The position numbers and the translations under genes are program-made. This document shows positions 29,001 through 37,166 of a stretch of 64,000 nucleotides of DNA, one piece after another; within the stretch, counting starts at the first letter, position 1, and each line of letters opens with the position of its first letter. Below the pieces are notes generated by a model. The model searched no databases and was not told the DNA's origin. It saw only the letters and a list, made by a program, of their open reading frames with translations. The DNA comes from Bacteroides cellulosilyticus (GTDB taxonomy: Bacteria; Bacteroidota; Bacteroidia; Bacteroidales; Bacteroidaceae), in contig NZ_CP081903.1 of the NCBI RefSeq assembly GCF_020091405.1, positions 2,790,501 through 2,854,500 on the forward strand. The letters run 5' to 3'.

Positions 29001-29093
29001 ATCCAAAAGCTCTGTGTCTGATTTCATCATTACCTTCACATGAGGTTTAATCATTACCTCCTGTGTTTGCATACCAATGTACGAAATTTGCAA
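26022..29093 (-). CDS. L3 SusC-like TonB-dependent transporter, silent (no N-terminus)
   Basis: A 1,023-residue SusC body starting at TTG in the switch site, with an in-frame TAA five codons before the TCT codon of the site. Visible parts are DEVVVVAYGTATKKSFTG (TonB-box region), the plug (RGLGSAYSSRSPLYVVDGIP, LYGSRAANGVVLITTKKGEK) and a full barrel ending GGIKIQF. Fusion at the site gives SAKTLQISYIG in frame and a protein of about 1,095 residues. L3 is the silent locus nearest to the recombinase. Inverting 29090-31966 would place the promoter in front of it. Confidence 0.9.
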   Translation of the reverse strand: MQISYIGMQTQEVMIKPHVKVMMKSDTELLDEVVVVAYGTATKKSFTGSATEIKGEKISLKNPTELSKALSGEVAGVQVMSTSGQPGSNASIRIRGLGSAYSSRSPLYVVDGIPFEADLSGIDPSDIASMTVLKDATATALYGSRAANGVVLITTKKGEKGKTHVEAEIKYGANMRLIPQYDVIDSPERFTELTWEGLKNYAGNRGGMDATQSAAWASKNLFQAQYGIAPIYNMWNADGAQLIDPATGRFNSGITRKYTPEKWDDYIFRTGQKLDASVKISGGNEKLTHYTAFSYLKDEGYYISSDYQRFNVRNNMSNQITPWLKATTSMAYAYMETNKPGQSDSSMNNGFQFINGMPSLFPVFERDADGNIVKDTNIGGNKYDYGMNAGYQRPFGSGINPAGALLLDKDEIVSHQFNGNGSFEAKFLKFFKVTANVGLQYLGSAENELTNPYYGDSAGKGQIVKYQTNYLNFTANQILSWGQSFDKHNFDAFVAHESTSSKKSVAYGGKSKIVRPDNTEWSNGVIMDYLESYTYGYSIESYFGQLRYDYDNKYFLHGTVRADGSSRFAKGNKWGIFGSVGAAWAITNEDFMKDISWLKNLKYKLSWGVLGNQDFITSPVVAGYYPYEDLYTIDNLNDEFTFSFKFKGNPNLTWERSTTINTGIEFNIADILEGEVEYFHKKTTDMLFMKQVAPSLGYASYPVNDGALVNKGVEFSLTAHLLKKKDYKFDFRVNGGYYKNEMTKMPIDETTGMEKPIEISTYYGWAKGHSLYDFYIREYAGVDPETGFALYNQYYNVKANGERDLITDMETYKSKNTINKLEVEKTSDWDKATKKFVDKSGIPTLQGGFGFDLYAKGITFNATFSYGIGGYGYDYNYAAIMHSGTSGSYNWHKDIESRWQKPGDITNVPSLSNDYGGGADGTNYANASSTRFLTSRSFLNLANVRIGYSLPKSIVAKLHLSDLNFFVSGDNLLYWSARKGYVSMASSGNSGNVNDDNKNDSGESGRSQYAPLSTIMGGIKIQF

Positions 29094-29108
29094 TGTTTTC
29101 GCAGAACT
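29090..29108 (-). repeat. switch site of L3
   Basis: AGTTCTGCGAAAACATTGC on the minus strand at the 5' edge of the L3 SusC. Its central bases (AACA) differ from both the L1/L4 class (GACT) and the L2 class (TACA). Confidence 0.85.
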
Positions 29109-30030
29109 ATGCGTGTTTTATTTGGTTGATATATAGTATATTATGTATTTATTGGAACTTGTATTTTTTTACGATAAAAAACATATATCTTTGATTTATA
29201 ACTAACTAAATAATAGTAAAATGTGCTATGCATACTTATATTATACTATATTATAAGGTTAAATATGCAATTATCAATATGTTATTGTTTTACTTGAGGG
29301 TGCATGTGAACTATAAAGCAAGTACTATGAGTTTAAACCTATAAGAAAATGTAAAGAACAATTAATATTTCAATTTAAACTTTATAAAGTCTCTACATTG
29401 ATAAGGGGATCTTATATGTAGCCTACATTTTTCATTGTTCAATAGCTCATACCTCTAAGCATAGCATCAATGCTTTTCCTATCACAAGTGTTTTGATGAT
29501 AGTATGGGTAAAACGATAAATGGAATTAAAATATTTGTATACAAAATAGTCTTTGATACTATAATTTTCACTCCTGATTATCAAAAAGTTACAAAAAGTT
29601 TATTCTCTGCTTACAAGAAGTTAAGAGTTTGTTGACAAGAAGTTGACTCCTTGTCAACAAACTCTTAACTTCTTGTAAGCGGGATATATGAGCTTTTTTT
29701 ATTTGTTTACATTGTGCTTAAAGAAGCCGGTACTAATGAAGTTTTAAGAGCGGTTTATTAGAATGCACATAACTATATTCCAGTTAAAAAAATCAAGTAA
29801 GATTCGGGGAAGAATAGGAAAATTCTAAGGGAGAGGAAAAGGGGATTATCCAGCTTCATAAAATGAATGAAAACGATAAGAAACATTTTTCTCTGAATAT
29901 AATCTTATCACCTATTAAATCCATACTTTTCAATTCAACAAATATAAAAAGAGGGAAATGAGAATATGGAAAATAAGAAAAATAGAACAAAAATATAGAA
30001 AGTATTTTAGTTTATAAATTCTCTAAGTAT
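29109..30030. other. AT-rich non-coding stretch between L3 and the recombinase gene
   Basis: About 0.9 kb without a convincing gene. The part nearest L3 (to about 29560) shares ordered blocks with the stretch upstream of L2. It also holds a perfect 31-bp palindrome (29609-29680). The stretch lies inside the segment that would invert to switch L3 on. Confidence 0.5.
29609..29680. repeat. perfect 31-bp inverted repeat with 10-nt loop
   Basis: The left arm 29609-29639 begins GCTTACAAGAAG and the right arm 29650-29680 is its exact reverse complement. The loop AAGTTGACTC is 29640-29649. A run of seven T lies 13 bp to the right, so on the plus strand it could act as a terminator. The arm is far longer than a normal terminator stem. 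Confidence 0.85.
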
Positions 30031-30087
30031 AAGGTGTAACCTATTTATTCAATATCCTTAAGGTTTCATGATAAGTGGTTACACCTT
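30031..30087 (-). terminator. stem-loop after the recombinase gene
   Basis: AAGGTGTAACC (30031-30041) pairs with GGTTACACCTT (30077-30087) over a 35-nt loop, 13 bp past the stop codon. There is no strong T-run, so the role as terminator is tentative. Confidence 0.45.
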
Positions 30088-30100
30088 ACTTTAGCAGGAT

Positions 30101-31294
30101 TTATTTCCCTTTTTTGCGATGAGCCAACGAGTGGTTTTTCTCCAAATCACTTATTATTGTCATATCCATTACATTGGTATATATTTGCGTGGTTTTCACA
30201 CTCTTATGCCCTAATAACTTCTGTACGGTTGTAATATTTACGCCATTATAAATCAGTAGCGTTGCATTAGTATGTCGCGCAGTATGGAATGACACTCTTT
30301 TAGGTAGCCCAGCTAATCGGGCAATTATAATCAGTTCTTTGTTCACATTCGAATTGTCCCTCAAATGAAAGAAGTCTTGTAGATTTGCCTGGTATTTGTT
30401 CAAAATTTGAATCCCTTTTCCACAGAATAATAAATAGATTGGAAGCCGGACTTCCGTGCCTGTCTTGATGGATTTATATATCAACCAGGTCTCCTGATGC
30501 ATCTCTACAATGTTCTCAGGCTTCATATTGACAAAGTCGGAATACCTCATACCAGCATAACAACAGAACAAAAAAGCATCCAGTGTTTTCTGGTATTTTG
30601 TATGTCTTCCTGTCAGTTGCAAGGTTTCCAGTTTCTCTAATTCTTCCGGCGATAAATGGGTATGCCTGTTTTCTACAGTCTTTATTTTATATTTTCTAAA
30701 AGCATACTTCTGTATATCCATATATTCCTTATTAATAGCTACATTGATATGGCGCTTTAAATGTTTCATATGCTTGGCTATCGTGTTGACATGATATCCT
30801 TTAGATTGAAGGTAGTACTCGAAAGAGGATATAAATTCAAAAGTCATTTCAGAGAAGGTCACCCCCTTCTTGAAGTCTTGTAGCAGTGCAACGGTAGACA
30901 GATGGTTTCGTTTCGTACTCTCTTTCAAACCAGAAGTCATTATTTCCTGCCTGAAGAAGGGGATAAACAACGATTTATCCTCTTGCTCTTGCTTCTCTGT
31001 CAGTACATCCTTCAATACATCCAGAGTTATAGGCTTCCCCTGCTGCCAAAGCTCAAGCTCACGCTTTTCTATCATTGCCATAAATTCGTAAATCAATCGA
31101 TTTAAGGCATCTGCATTGGGATGGTTTTTTACTAGTAGTTTTTTCGCATCCCACTGATCGGGTCTCAAGTAAACTTTGGTCGAGAAATACTTCTTCTTCC
31201 TGTTTAGATAGGCCTCTACTTGCACCAGAGCCATTCCCCTTTTATTAAGGCTCTTTTTGCGGTTGTACACTAAACTGTAAATAATCTTGTTCAT
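30101..31294 (-). CDS. tyrosine recombinase, probable SusC/SusD switch enzyme
   Basis: A 397-residue tyrosine recombinase with the complete active-site set: AGMRYSD (R250), HTARH (H337, R340), LGHKS (H363) and nucleophile in QIYTN (Y372). The N-terminal 100 residues are the arm-type domain (LNRKKKYFSTKVYLRPDQWD) common in Bacteroides invertases; residues about 105-200 are the core-binding SAM-like domain. It lies between silent L3 and the one expressed SusC, transcribed away from the latter, and is itself within the segment that flips for L1, L2 or L3. Recombinases at this position in Bacteroides fragilis are linked to SusC/SusD inversion. That it acts on the 19-bp sites is inferred from position. 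Confidence 0.88.
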   Translation of the reverse strand: MNKIIYSLVYNRKKSLNKRGMALVQVEAYLNRKKKYFSTKVYLRPDQWDAKKLLVKNHPNADALNRLIYEFMAMIEKRELELWQQGKPITLDVLKDVLTEKQEQEDKSLFIPFFRQEIMTSGLKESTKRNHLSTVALLQDFKKGVTFSEMTFEFISSFEYYLQSKGYHVNTIAKHMKHLKRHINVAINKEYMDIQKYAFRKYKIKTVENRHTHLSPEELEKLETLQLTGRHTKYQKTLDAFLFCCYAGMRYSDFVNMKPENIVEMHQETWLIYKSIKTGTEVRLPIYLLFCGKGIQILNKYQANLQDFFHLRDNSNVNKELIIIARLAGLPKRVSFHTARHTNATLLIYNGVNITTVQKLLGHKSVKTTQIYTNVMDMTIISDLEKNHSLAHRKKGK

Positions 31295-31660
31295 CTTTAG
31301 TCGTTTTAGTTAATACTATGAACAAATAAGACGATATAATGTGCTACATAAGAATTAAATAAGACTTAATATCTGTAAAAGTTCAATCTACAAAGCGATT
31401 TTTGTTTTGTATTTCCTTTATAAAAAAGGTAAATCTACGTAAAATGACTTTCAATTTAATCTTAGCATATCACCTTTTTAACTCTTTTTGTTTAAAAGTA
31501 GCCATCAGCATTAAGGAATGCGACTCCAAAGAGTACTTCAGAGTGATAGCATTTACATAGTCATTTAGGTTTTTTTAGTACGAAAAATCTGCTGTTAAGC
31601 ATAAAATAAGCTTTTTGGTTAACAAATTGATAGATTTACAAGGTTTTTTCAACAAAATAG
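31295..31660. other. non-coding region between recombinase and the expressed SusC promoter
   Basis: AT-rich, divergent intergenic region. I see no gene, riboswitch or strong hairpin. It must contain the recombinase promoter, which I could not pin down. Confidence 0.4.
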
Positions 31661-31691
31661 TTGTTCGTTTCAGTTTTATTAATATATTTGC
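31661..31691 (+). promoter_or_regulatory. single promoter of the switch locus
   Basis: TTG (31661-31663), 19 bp, then TATATTTGC (31683-31691), a very good Bacteroides promoter. Transcription would begin near 31698, leaving about 50 nt of leader. None of the silent SusC copies has an equivalent. Confidence 0.7.
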
Positions 31692-31746
31692 ATTTTGTTA
31701 GAGTAAAGAAACAATTAATGTAAAGTTAAACTTTAAGAGAGAATTT

Positions 31747-34707
31747 ATGAAAAGAAAATTAATGCTGTTATTGGCCTGTCTTTTTGTTGGAATAGGCCTA
31801 GTAACTGCCCAAACTCAGACAATCACGGGTGTTGTGATTTCTGAAGAAGATGGGCAGCCAGTTATTGGAGCCTCTGTATTGGTAAAAGGTACTCAATTAG
31901 GTACTATTACTGGTGTAGATGGTGATTTTACTTTACCGAACGTACCAAGTTCTGCGAATACATTGCAAATCTCGTATATTGGTATGCAGACTCAAGAAGT
32001 AGCTATTAAGTCGAAGGTAAAGGTCATTCTGAAATCTGATGCTGAGATGCTTGATGAAGTTGTAGTAGTTGCCTATGGTGCTGCTAAAAAGAGTTCACTG
32101 ACAGGATCTGTTGAGATTGTAAAAGCGGACCAACTGACTAAAGTTCCTGTGAATAGTATGGACCAGGCACTGCAAGGTAAAGCAGCTGGTGTGCAAGTAG
32201 TAGCGACTAGCGGTCGTCCTGGTGCTGGAGCTAACGTCAAGATTCGTGGTACTAGTTCTATCAATGCCGGCACAGATCCTCTGTATGTAATTGATGGCAT
32301 TCCTGTATCTGCAAGTGCTTTTTCCGCTCTGAATTCAGAGGATATTGAATATATGTCTATCTTGAAGGATGCTTCGGCAACTGCCATTTATGGATCTCGT
32401 GGTGCTAACGGCGTCGTTTTAATTACTACTAAGAAAGGTAAGACCGGAAAAGCTGTATTTAATCTGAGAGCACAGTTCGGTATCACTACCAGAACTAGAA
32501 ACGACGAACACCTTATGAATACTCAAGAGAAACTGACTTATGAACGTCAGTTGGGAGTAGGAAAAGGGAAAGGCATGACGGATGAAGAAATAGCTAATTA
32601 CCCCATTAATACTAACTGGATTGATGAGGTATTCCGCACTGGATTTACTCAATCATATGAACTGAGCATGAATGGTGGTACTGAGGCTACCAAATTTTAT
32701 GTTTCGGCACAGTTCTTCGATCAGGATGCTATTATTCCAGGCTCATATCTAACTCGTGGCAATGGACGTATCAACCTTGAACATAAGGTTAATGATCGGC
32801 TGAAATTTGGAGTTAATACATCCGTAGGTGTTTCAAAAGAAGGAACCGTACGTTCTGACCGTAATGTATTAAACCCATTCAATTATGTATATAGTGCCAA
32901 TCCGTATACTAAACCTTATAATGACGATGGTTCATATGCTATAGATGCTACCTGGGATTATCAATTGAATGTTTTTGAAAATATCTATAATAACCCGTCC
33001 AACACTAGTAATATCAAGGCGGTTGCAGCCGCAAATCTGGAATGGAATATTTGGGATGAGATTAAATATACAACTGTATTGGGTATTGATTATAATCAAG
33101 CTATTGACTATCAGTATAATAAACCTGAGTCTCGCTTGTCTGCGGTATTGGACAGCAAAGGATATCGTCATGATGCATATACACATAGCTATCAATGGGT
33201 GTGGACAAATATGCTTTCTTATGATAAAACATTTAATTCTGTTCATAATGTTAAGTTAGTGCTTGCAGAAGAAGCGTCTGCAACAGAATATAAGACTTTT
33301 TCTGCTAGTGGTGACGGTTTCCCAAATGGTAAATTAGACGCAATGGATATCGCTGCTTCTCCTAATGCAGTAGATGGATATACTTCACAATCCAGACTAT
33401 TGTCTTTTATGGCAACTGCCGGTTATACATATGATGGCAAATATATTATTGATGGTGCTGTACGTCGTGACGGTTCTTCTCGTTTCGGAACCAATAATCA
33501 ATATGGTACCTTTTGGGCTGTGGGTTTGGGCTGGAACATGGAAAGAGAACGCTTCATGGAAAATGTGGAGTTCATCAATAAACTAAAAATACGCGGTAGT
33601 GTGGGTACTTCCGGTAATAACTCCATCGGTAACTATGCAGCACAAGGCGTTTATGGTTATGGTTCATACAACAATTTATCGACTTCGTATCCAAAGCGTT
33701 TAGCTAATCCTGATTTAACCTGGGAAAAGAACCTCCAGGCTTCTGTAGGTTTTGATGTGTCATTCTTTGATTCTCGCCTGAACGCCACATTTGACTATTA
33801 TAATCGTAAAACAACAGATATGTTGTTGGCTACGAACTTATCTCAAACTACAGGTTTCTCAAGTCGTATCGACAATGTTGGAGAAATGAAGAACTCCGGT
33901 GTGGAAATTGCAGTAAATGGTGATGTCGTTCGTACAAATGACTGGACGTTTAGCTTAAACGGTATGTTCAGCTATAATAAGAATGAGGTTACTAAACTTT
34001 ATGAAGGACAAGACATTGAGACCGGTTACAACGGAATTATCACAGAAGGCGAAAGGCTTAATACCTATAAATTGGTTCGTTGGGCCGGCGTTAACCCCCA
34101 AACCGGTGATGCTCTTTACTATACCAAAGATGGTCAAATAACAAATGTGTATAATGGAGATGATGCTGTGGTTCTTTCTGATAAGACTCCGGACCCTAAA
34201 TACTTCGGTTCTTTTGGCACCAGAGTTAGCTGGAAAGGTTTGGAACTGAGTGCAGATTTTTATTATGCAATTGGTGGTTATATCTATAACAATGTATCTT
34301 ACTTCATGAATAGTGATGGTAAAAATGCAACAAAGAATCAGCATACGGATTTGCTCTATAAGCAATGGAAGAATCCTGGTGATGTGACAAACATACCCCG
34401 CCAAGACAGAAACAATAATGTATATAGTACAACTCGTTTCTTGGAAGATGGCTCTTATATTCGTTTAAGGAATGTGACTCTTTCTTATACATTGCCTAAG
34501 AACTTATTGAAATCCGTAGGTATTAGTAATGCTAGAGTTTATGCACAAGGACTGAACTTGTTGACATTTACCAATTTCACAGGTTCGGACCCTGAAATAG
34601 GTAATGCGCCTAACTATAAAACTTCTGAAGTTGCCTCCGGTAGTATCAACGACTACAATTTCCCGGCAGCACGTACAATCATGTTTGGTATTGAAGTAGG
34701 ATTCTAA
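31747..34707 (+). CDS. expressed SusC-like TonB-dependent transporter (fixed N-terminus + L2 body)
   Basis: A complete 986-residue SusC/RagA outer-membrane transporter. The signal peptide is MKRKLMLLLACLFVGIGLVTA. A CarboxypepD_reg-like extension domain follows (about 23-95; ITGVVISEEDGQPVIGASVL). The switch site falls inside that domain at codons 68-74 (SSANTLQ). Then come the TonB-box-like DEVVVVAYG, the plug and the 22-strand barrel ending MFGIEVGF. Residues 73-986 equal the silent L2 SusC at 19118-21862. No ECF sigma or anti-sigma pair is adjacent, so the orientation of the switch may be the main control. With SusD it would form a pedal-bin importer; the neighbouring proteases suggest peptides. 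Confidence 0.95.
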   Translation: MKRKLMLLLACLFVGIGLVTAQTQTITGVVISEEDGQPVIGASVLVKGTQLGTITGVDGDFTLPNVPSSANTLQISYIGMQTQEVAIKSKVKVILKSDAEMLDEVVVVAYGAAKKSSLTGSVEIVKADQLTKVPVNSMDQALQGKAAGVQVVATSGRPGAGANVKIRGTSSINAGTDPLYVIDGIPVSASAFSALNSEDIEYMSILKDASATAIYGSRGANGVVLITTKKGKTGKAVFNLRAQFGITTRTRNDEHLMNTQEKLTYERQLGVGKGKGMTDEEIANYPINTNWIDEVFRTGFTQSYELSMNGGTEATKFYVSAQFFDQDAIIPGSYLTRGNGRINLEHKVNDRLKFGVNTSVGVSKEGTVRSDRNVLNPFNYVYSANPYTKPYNDDGSYAIDATWDYQLNVFENIYNNPSNTSNIKAVAAANLEWNIWDEIKYTTVLGIDYNQAIDYQYNKPESRLSAVLDSKGYRHDAYTHSYQWVWTNMLSYDKTFNSVHNVKLVLAEEASATEYKTFSASGDGFPNGKLDAMDIAASPNAVDGYTSQSRLLSFMATAGYTYDGKYIIDGAVRRDGSSRFGTNNQYGTFWAVGLGWNMERERFMENVEFINKLKIRGSVGTSGNNSIGNYAAQGVYGYGSYNNLSTSYPKRLANPDLTWEKNLQASVGFDVSFFDSRLNATFDYYNRKTTDMLLATNLSQTTGFSSRIDNVGEMKNSGVEIAVNGDVVRTNDWTFSLNGMFSYNKNEVTKLYEGQDIETGYNGIITEGERLNTYKLVRWAGVNPQTGDALYYTKDGQITNVYNGDDAVVLSDKTPDPKYFGSFGTRVSWKGLELSADFYYAIGGYIYNNVSYFMNSDGKNATKNQHTDLLYKQWKNPGDVTNIPRQDRNNNVYSTTRFLEDGSYIRLRNVTLSYTLPKNLLKSVGISNARVYAQGLNLLTFTNFTGSDPEIGNAPNYKTSEVASGSINDYNFPAARTIMFGIEVGF
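31948..31966 (+). repeat. switch site in the expressed SusC gene
   Basis: AGTTCTGCGAATACATTGC, codons 68-74 of the expressed gene. The upstream flank (GTACCA) is unique to this copy; the downstream flank is L2. Confidence 0.85.
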
Positions 34708-34743
34708 GCATGAAGTGTCAAACAAATTAAAAGGATAGAATTT

Positions 34744-36207
34744 ATGAAAGCAATAAGAAAAATCTTTTTCCCCTGTATGTTAGCGACTTGTTTACTAACA
34801 TCAGTTACCGGTTGTTCCGGTTTCCTTGAAGTAAATTCAGATAAAGAATTGTCTGATAAAAATGCTTTAGAGGAATTGAATGACTATGACATGGCTACTT
34901 TAGGAGCCTATGAAAGTATGAGAACGGAATATTACTGCGGGCTGTTCAATAAGATTGTTATGGATGCAATGTCTGACAATATGGTATTGAACTATGAAGG
35001 ACGTAAAACCTACAACGAATTTGCAGATTTTAAGTTCTCTTCTAATACTTACGGACTTGAAGGCTTTTGGTCGCAAGCATACAATGCAATTTTAAGTACT
35101 AATGTTGTCATCGAGAAATTAGAACAGGAACCGAATGACTTTGCAGGTACTGAAAATGAAGCGGCTGCAAAGAATTTGTTGGCAGAATGTTTAGTGTTGA
35201 GAGGCTATATTCATTTTGATTTAGTACGTTCTTTTGCCACCGATTATAAGAAGGCTAATGAAACCTCCTTGGGCATTCCTTATAAAACAAACTCGGAAAT
35301 CACAACTCCATCCCGCAATACGGTTAAAGAGGTATATTCTTATATAGTAAGTGATATGACTAAGGGGATTTCTTTAATGGAGGATGCATACAATGCCAAC
35401 AACAATAGCCGTGTGAATAAAAAGTCGGCCAATGCATTGCTGGCACGTGTATATCTGACTATGGGAGATAATGCAAATGCCATAGCTTGTGCAGGAAAGG
35501 CAATCACAGGAGATGGTTCTGATTTGTGTGAACCTGATGACTTCGTAAAATTATTTTCTACTTCAATGGAAAGACCGGAAGTTCTATTCCGTCTTGCAGT
35601 AACTGCTGGTGATAACTATCAACCAGGAGCCGCATGGGGACAAGGTGCTGTTACTTCATACAAGTCTGAATACTGTGTGTCTTATAACCTTGGACAACTT
35701 TATCAGTCGAACGATGCACGTAGGGCAGAAGTTAAAAGTGTACAGCTGGAAGATAAATCATATTTAGTTCCCTGGAAATATAATGGACGTGACGGTGAAG
35801 CTCAAGCCGGTGTTGTAGACCTTCCGGTAGTACGCGTTGCAGAAATGTATTTGACGCGAGCAGAAGCTTACTATAATTCAAATGAACAGGGTAAGGCTTT
35901 AATTGACCTCAATCTGGTACGCGCAAAACGTTATAAGGGTTTTGAAGATGGAACCGAAAGTGGACAAGTACTGGAAAGAGCCATTCAACTGGAACGCCGT
36001 TTGGAACTTGCATTTGAAGGCGATCGCTTTTATACTTTAAAGCGCAGAGGTGAAGAGCTAGTCAGAGATGGTAAAGGACACTATGCAGATGGTACCGGTA
36101 ACCCTGCTGCAACTCAGGAAGTTTCGGCCTCAAGTCCTTTCTGGTTATTGGCTATTCCGCAAAGTGAAATAAACGCAAACCCCAATATGGTACAAAACCA
36201 ATATTGA
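34744..36207 (+). CDS. expressed SusD/RagB-family lipoprotein (L2')
   Basis: Identical to the silent copy at 17618-19081, but placed 36 bp after the complete SusC, so it is translated with it. It should form the surface lid of that SusC and bind the substrate before transport. Confidence 0.93.
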   Translation: MKAIRKIFFPCMLATCLLTSVTGCSGFLEVNSDKELSDKNALEELNDYDMATLGAYESMRTEYYCGLFNKIVMDAMSDNMVLNYEGRKTYNEFADFKFSSNTYGLEGFWSQAYNAILSTNVVIEKLEQEPNDFAGTENEAAAKNLLAECLVLRGYIHFDLVRSFATDYKKANETSLGIPYKTNSEITTPSRNTVKEVYSYIVSDMTKGISLMEDAYNANNNSRVNKKSANALLARVYLTMGDNANAIACAGKAITGDGSDLCEPDDFVKLFSTSMERPEVLFRLAVTAGDNYQPGAAWGQGAVTSYKSEYCVSYNLGQLYQSNDARRAEVKSVQLEDKSYLVPWKYNGRDGEAQAGVVDLPVVRVAEMYLTRAEAYYNSNEQGKALIDLNLVRAKRYKGFEDGTESGQVLERAIQLERRLELAFEGDRFYTLKRRGEELVRDGKGHYADGTGNPAATQEVSASSPFWLLAIPQSEINANPNMVQNQY

Positions 36208-36238
36208 TTAGTACATACATTTTAAATAAAAGAATACA

Positions 36239-37099
36239 ATGAAGATATTTAAATATTTCAGTTTGGCGATGGGGTTACTTTTAGCTGTGACTTCCTGTGA
36301 TGATAATGAACCTACTTCATTTACTTCGGATATGGCGCATGTTGCATTTTCCAGCTCGACAGCCAAAGTTAATGAAGATGGTGAATCAATTCAGATTCCT
36401 ATTACCCTTGCCGCTCTTCCGGGAGCACTCTCCGTAACAGTAAATCTTACAGTTTCATCAGAGGGTTCTGCACTTCCTGCTGTAGAAGGGGAAGACTTTA
36501 CTGTTGATACGAAGACTTTAACATTTTCGGAGCCCGGAACGCAATACGTGACTATTACTCCTATTGATAATGATGAATTTGCTGGTGGTACCAAGACTTT
36601 CACGATTTCAATTGCTTCTGTTTCACCGGAGCTCTTGAAGAGTGTGCAGAACAGTATTTCCGTTTCTATTATTGATGATGATCATCCGTTATCTGCTATA
36701 ATCGGGCAGTATGTATTATCCTGTACCAGCAATTATGATGGACCTATTGAGTTTGAAGTCGCTATTTCTGCTTCTGAAGAAGATACTTATATTCTAATGA
36801 TGGATTTAGGGTATGGTACATTCCCAGTGAAAGTTCAAGAAGTAGATGGCGAGTATCAACTGACAATAGCTGCAGCGCAAAATATAGGTAAATATTCTAA
36901 GTATGATGTTATTGCATACTGCGCCTTTATTGAAGGTGATAAAATCAAATATAGTACAACCCAAGCGCATTCTGCTACATTTGATCATGGTGTTATCACA
37001 TTTGAAGAAGGCATGTATATAGCAGCAGTCGAAGATGGAACAGTTGCGGGAGCACTTGATTTATTCCTGCCCGGAACAATTGTGCTTACGAAGAAATAA
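36239..37099 (+). CDS. expressed Calx-beta-domain surface lipoprotein (L2')
   Basis: Identical to 16726-17586. It is the last gene before the intra-cassette terminator, so it belongs to the same transcript as SusC and SusD. A surface-exposed ligand-binding helper is the likely role. Confidence 0.75.
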   Translation: MKIFKYFSLAMGLLLAVTSCDDNEPTSFTSDMAHVAFSSSTAKVNEDGESIQIPITLAALPGALSVTVNLTVSSEGSALPAVEGEDFTVDTKTLTFSEPGTQYVTITPIDNDEFAGGTKTFTISIASVSPELLKSVQNSISVSIIDDDHPLSAIIGQYVLSCTSNYDGPIEFEVAISASEEDTYILMMDLGYGTFPVKVQEVDGEYQLTIAAAQNIGKYSKYDVIAYCAFIEGDKIKYSTTQAHSATFDHGVITFEEGMYIAAVEDGTVAGALDLFLPGTIVLTKK

Positions 37100-37115
37100 T
37101 TAATAAATAATCTCG

Positions 37116-37149
37116 AAAGGCCGCTCTGTTTTTAGCGGCCTTTTGTTTA
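37116..37149 (+). terminator. intra-cassette terminator (L2')
   Basis: AAAGGCCGCT and AGCGGCCTTT arms followed by TGTTTAT. It should reduce expression of the protease pair relative to SusC and SusD unless read-through occurs; I see no strong promoter in the 17 bp left before the protease ATG. Confidence 0.8.
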
Positions 37150-37166
37150 TCTAATACCTGTTTGTT

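Noticed and set aside
29609..29680. Palindrome as another switch site
   Set aside because: It has no similarity to the 19-bp site and is not next to any gene start.
30101..31294. Recombinase as integrase of a conjugative or phage element
   Set aside because: No tRNA, att repeat, transfer or phage gene is near it, while five matching sites and silent genes surround it.
32073..34725. Open frames antisense to the expressed SusC (for example 33955-34404)
   Set aside because: They mirror the coding strand, have no family features or upstream signals, and recur antisense to the silent copy simply because the DNA is duplicated.
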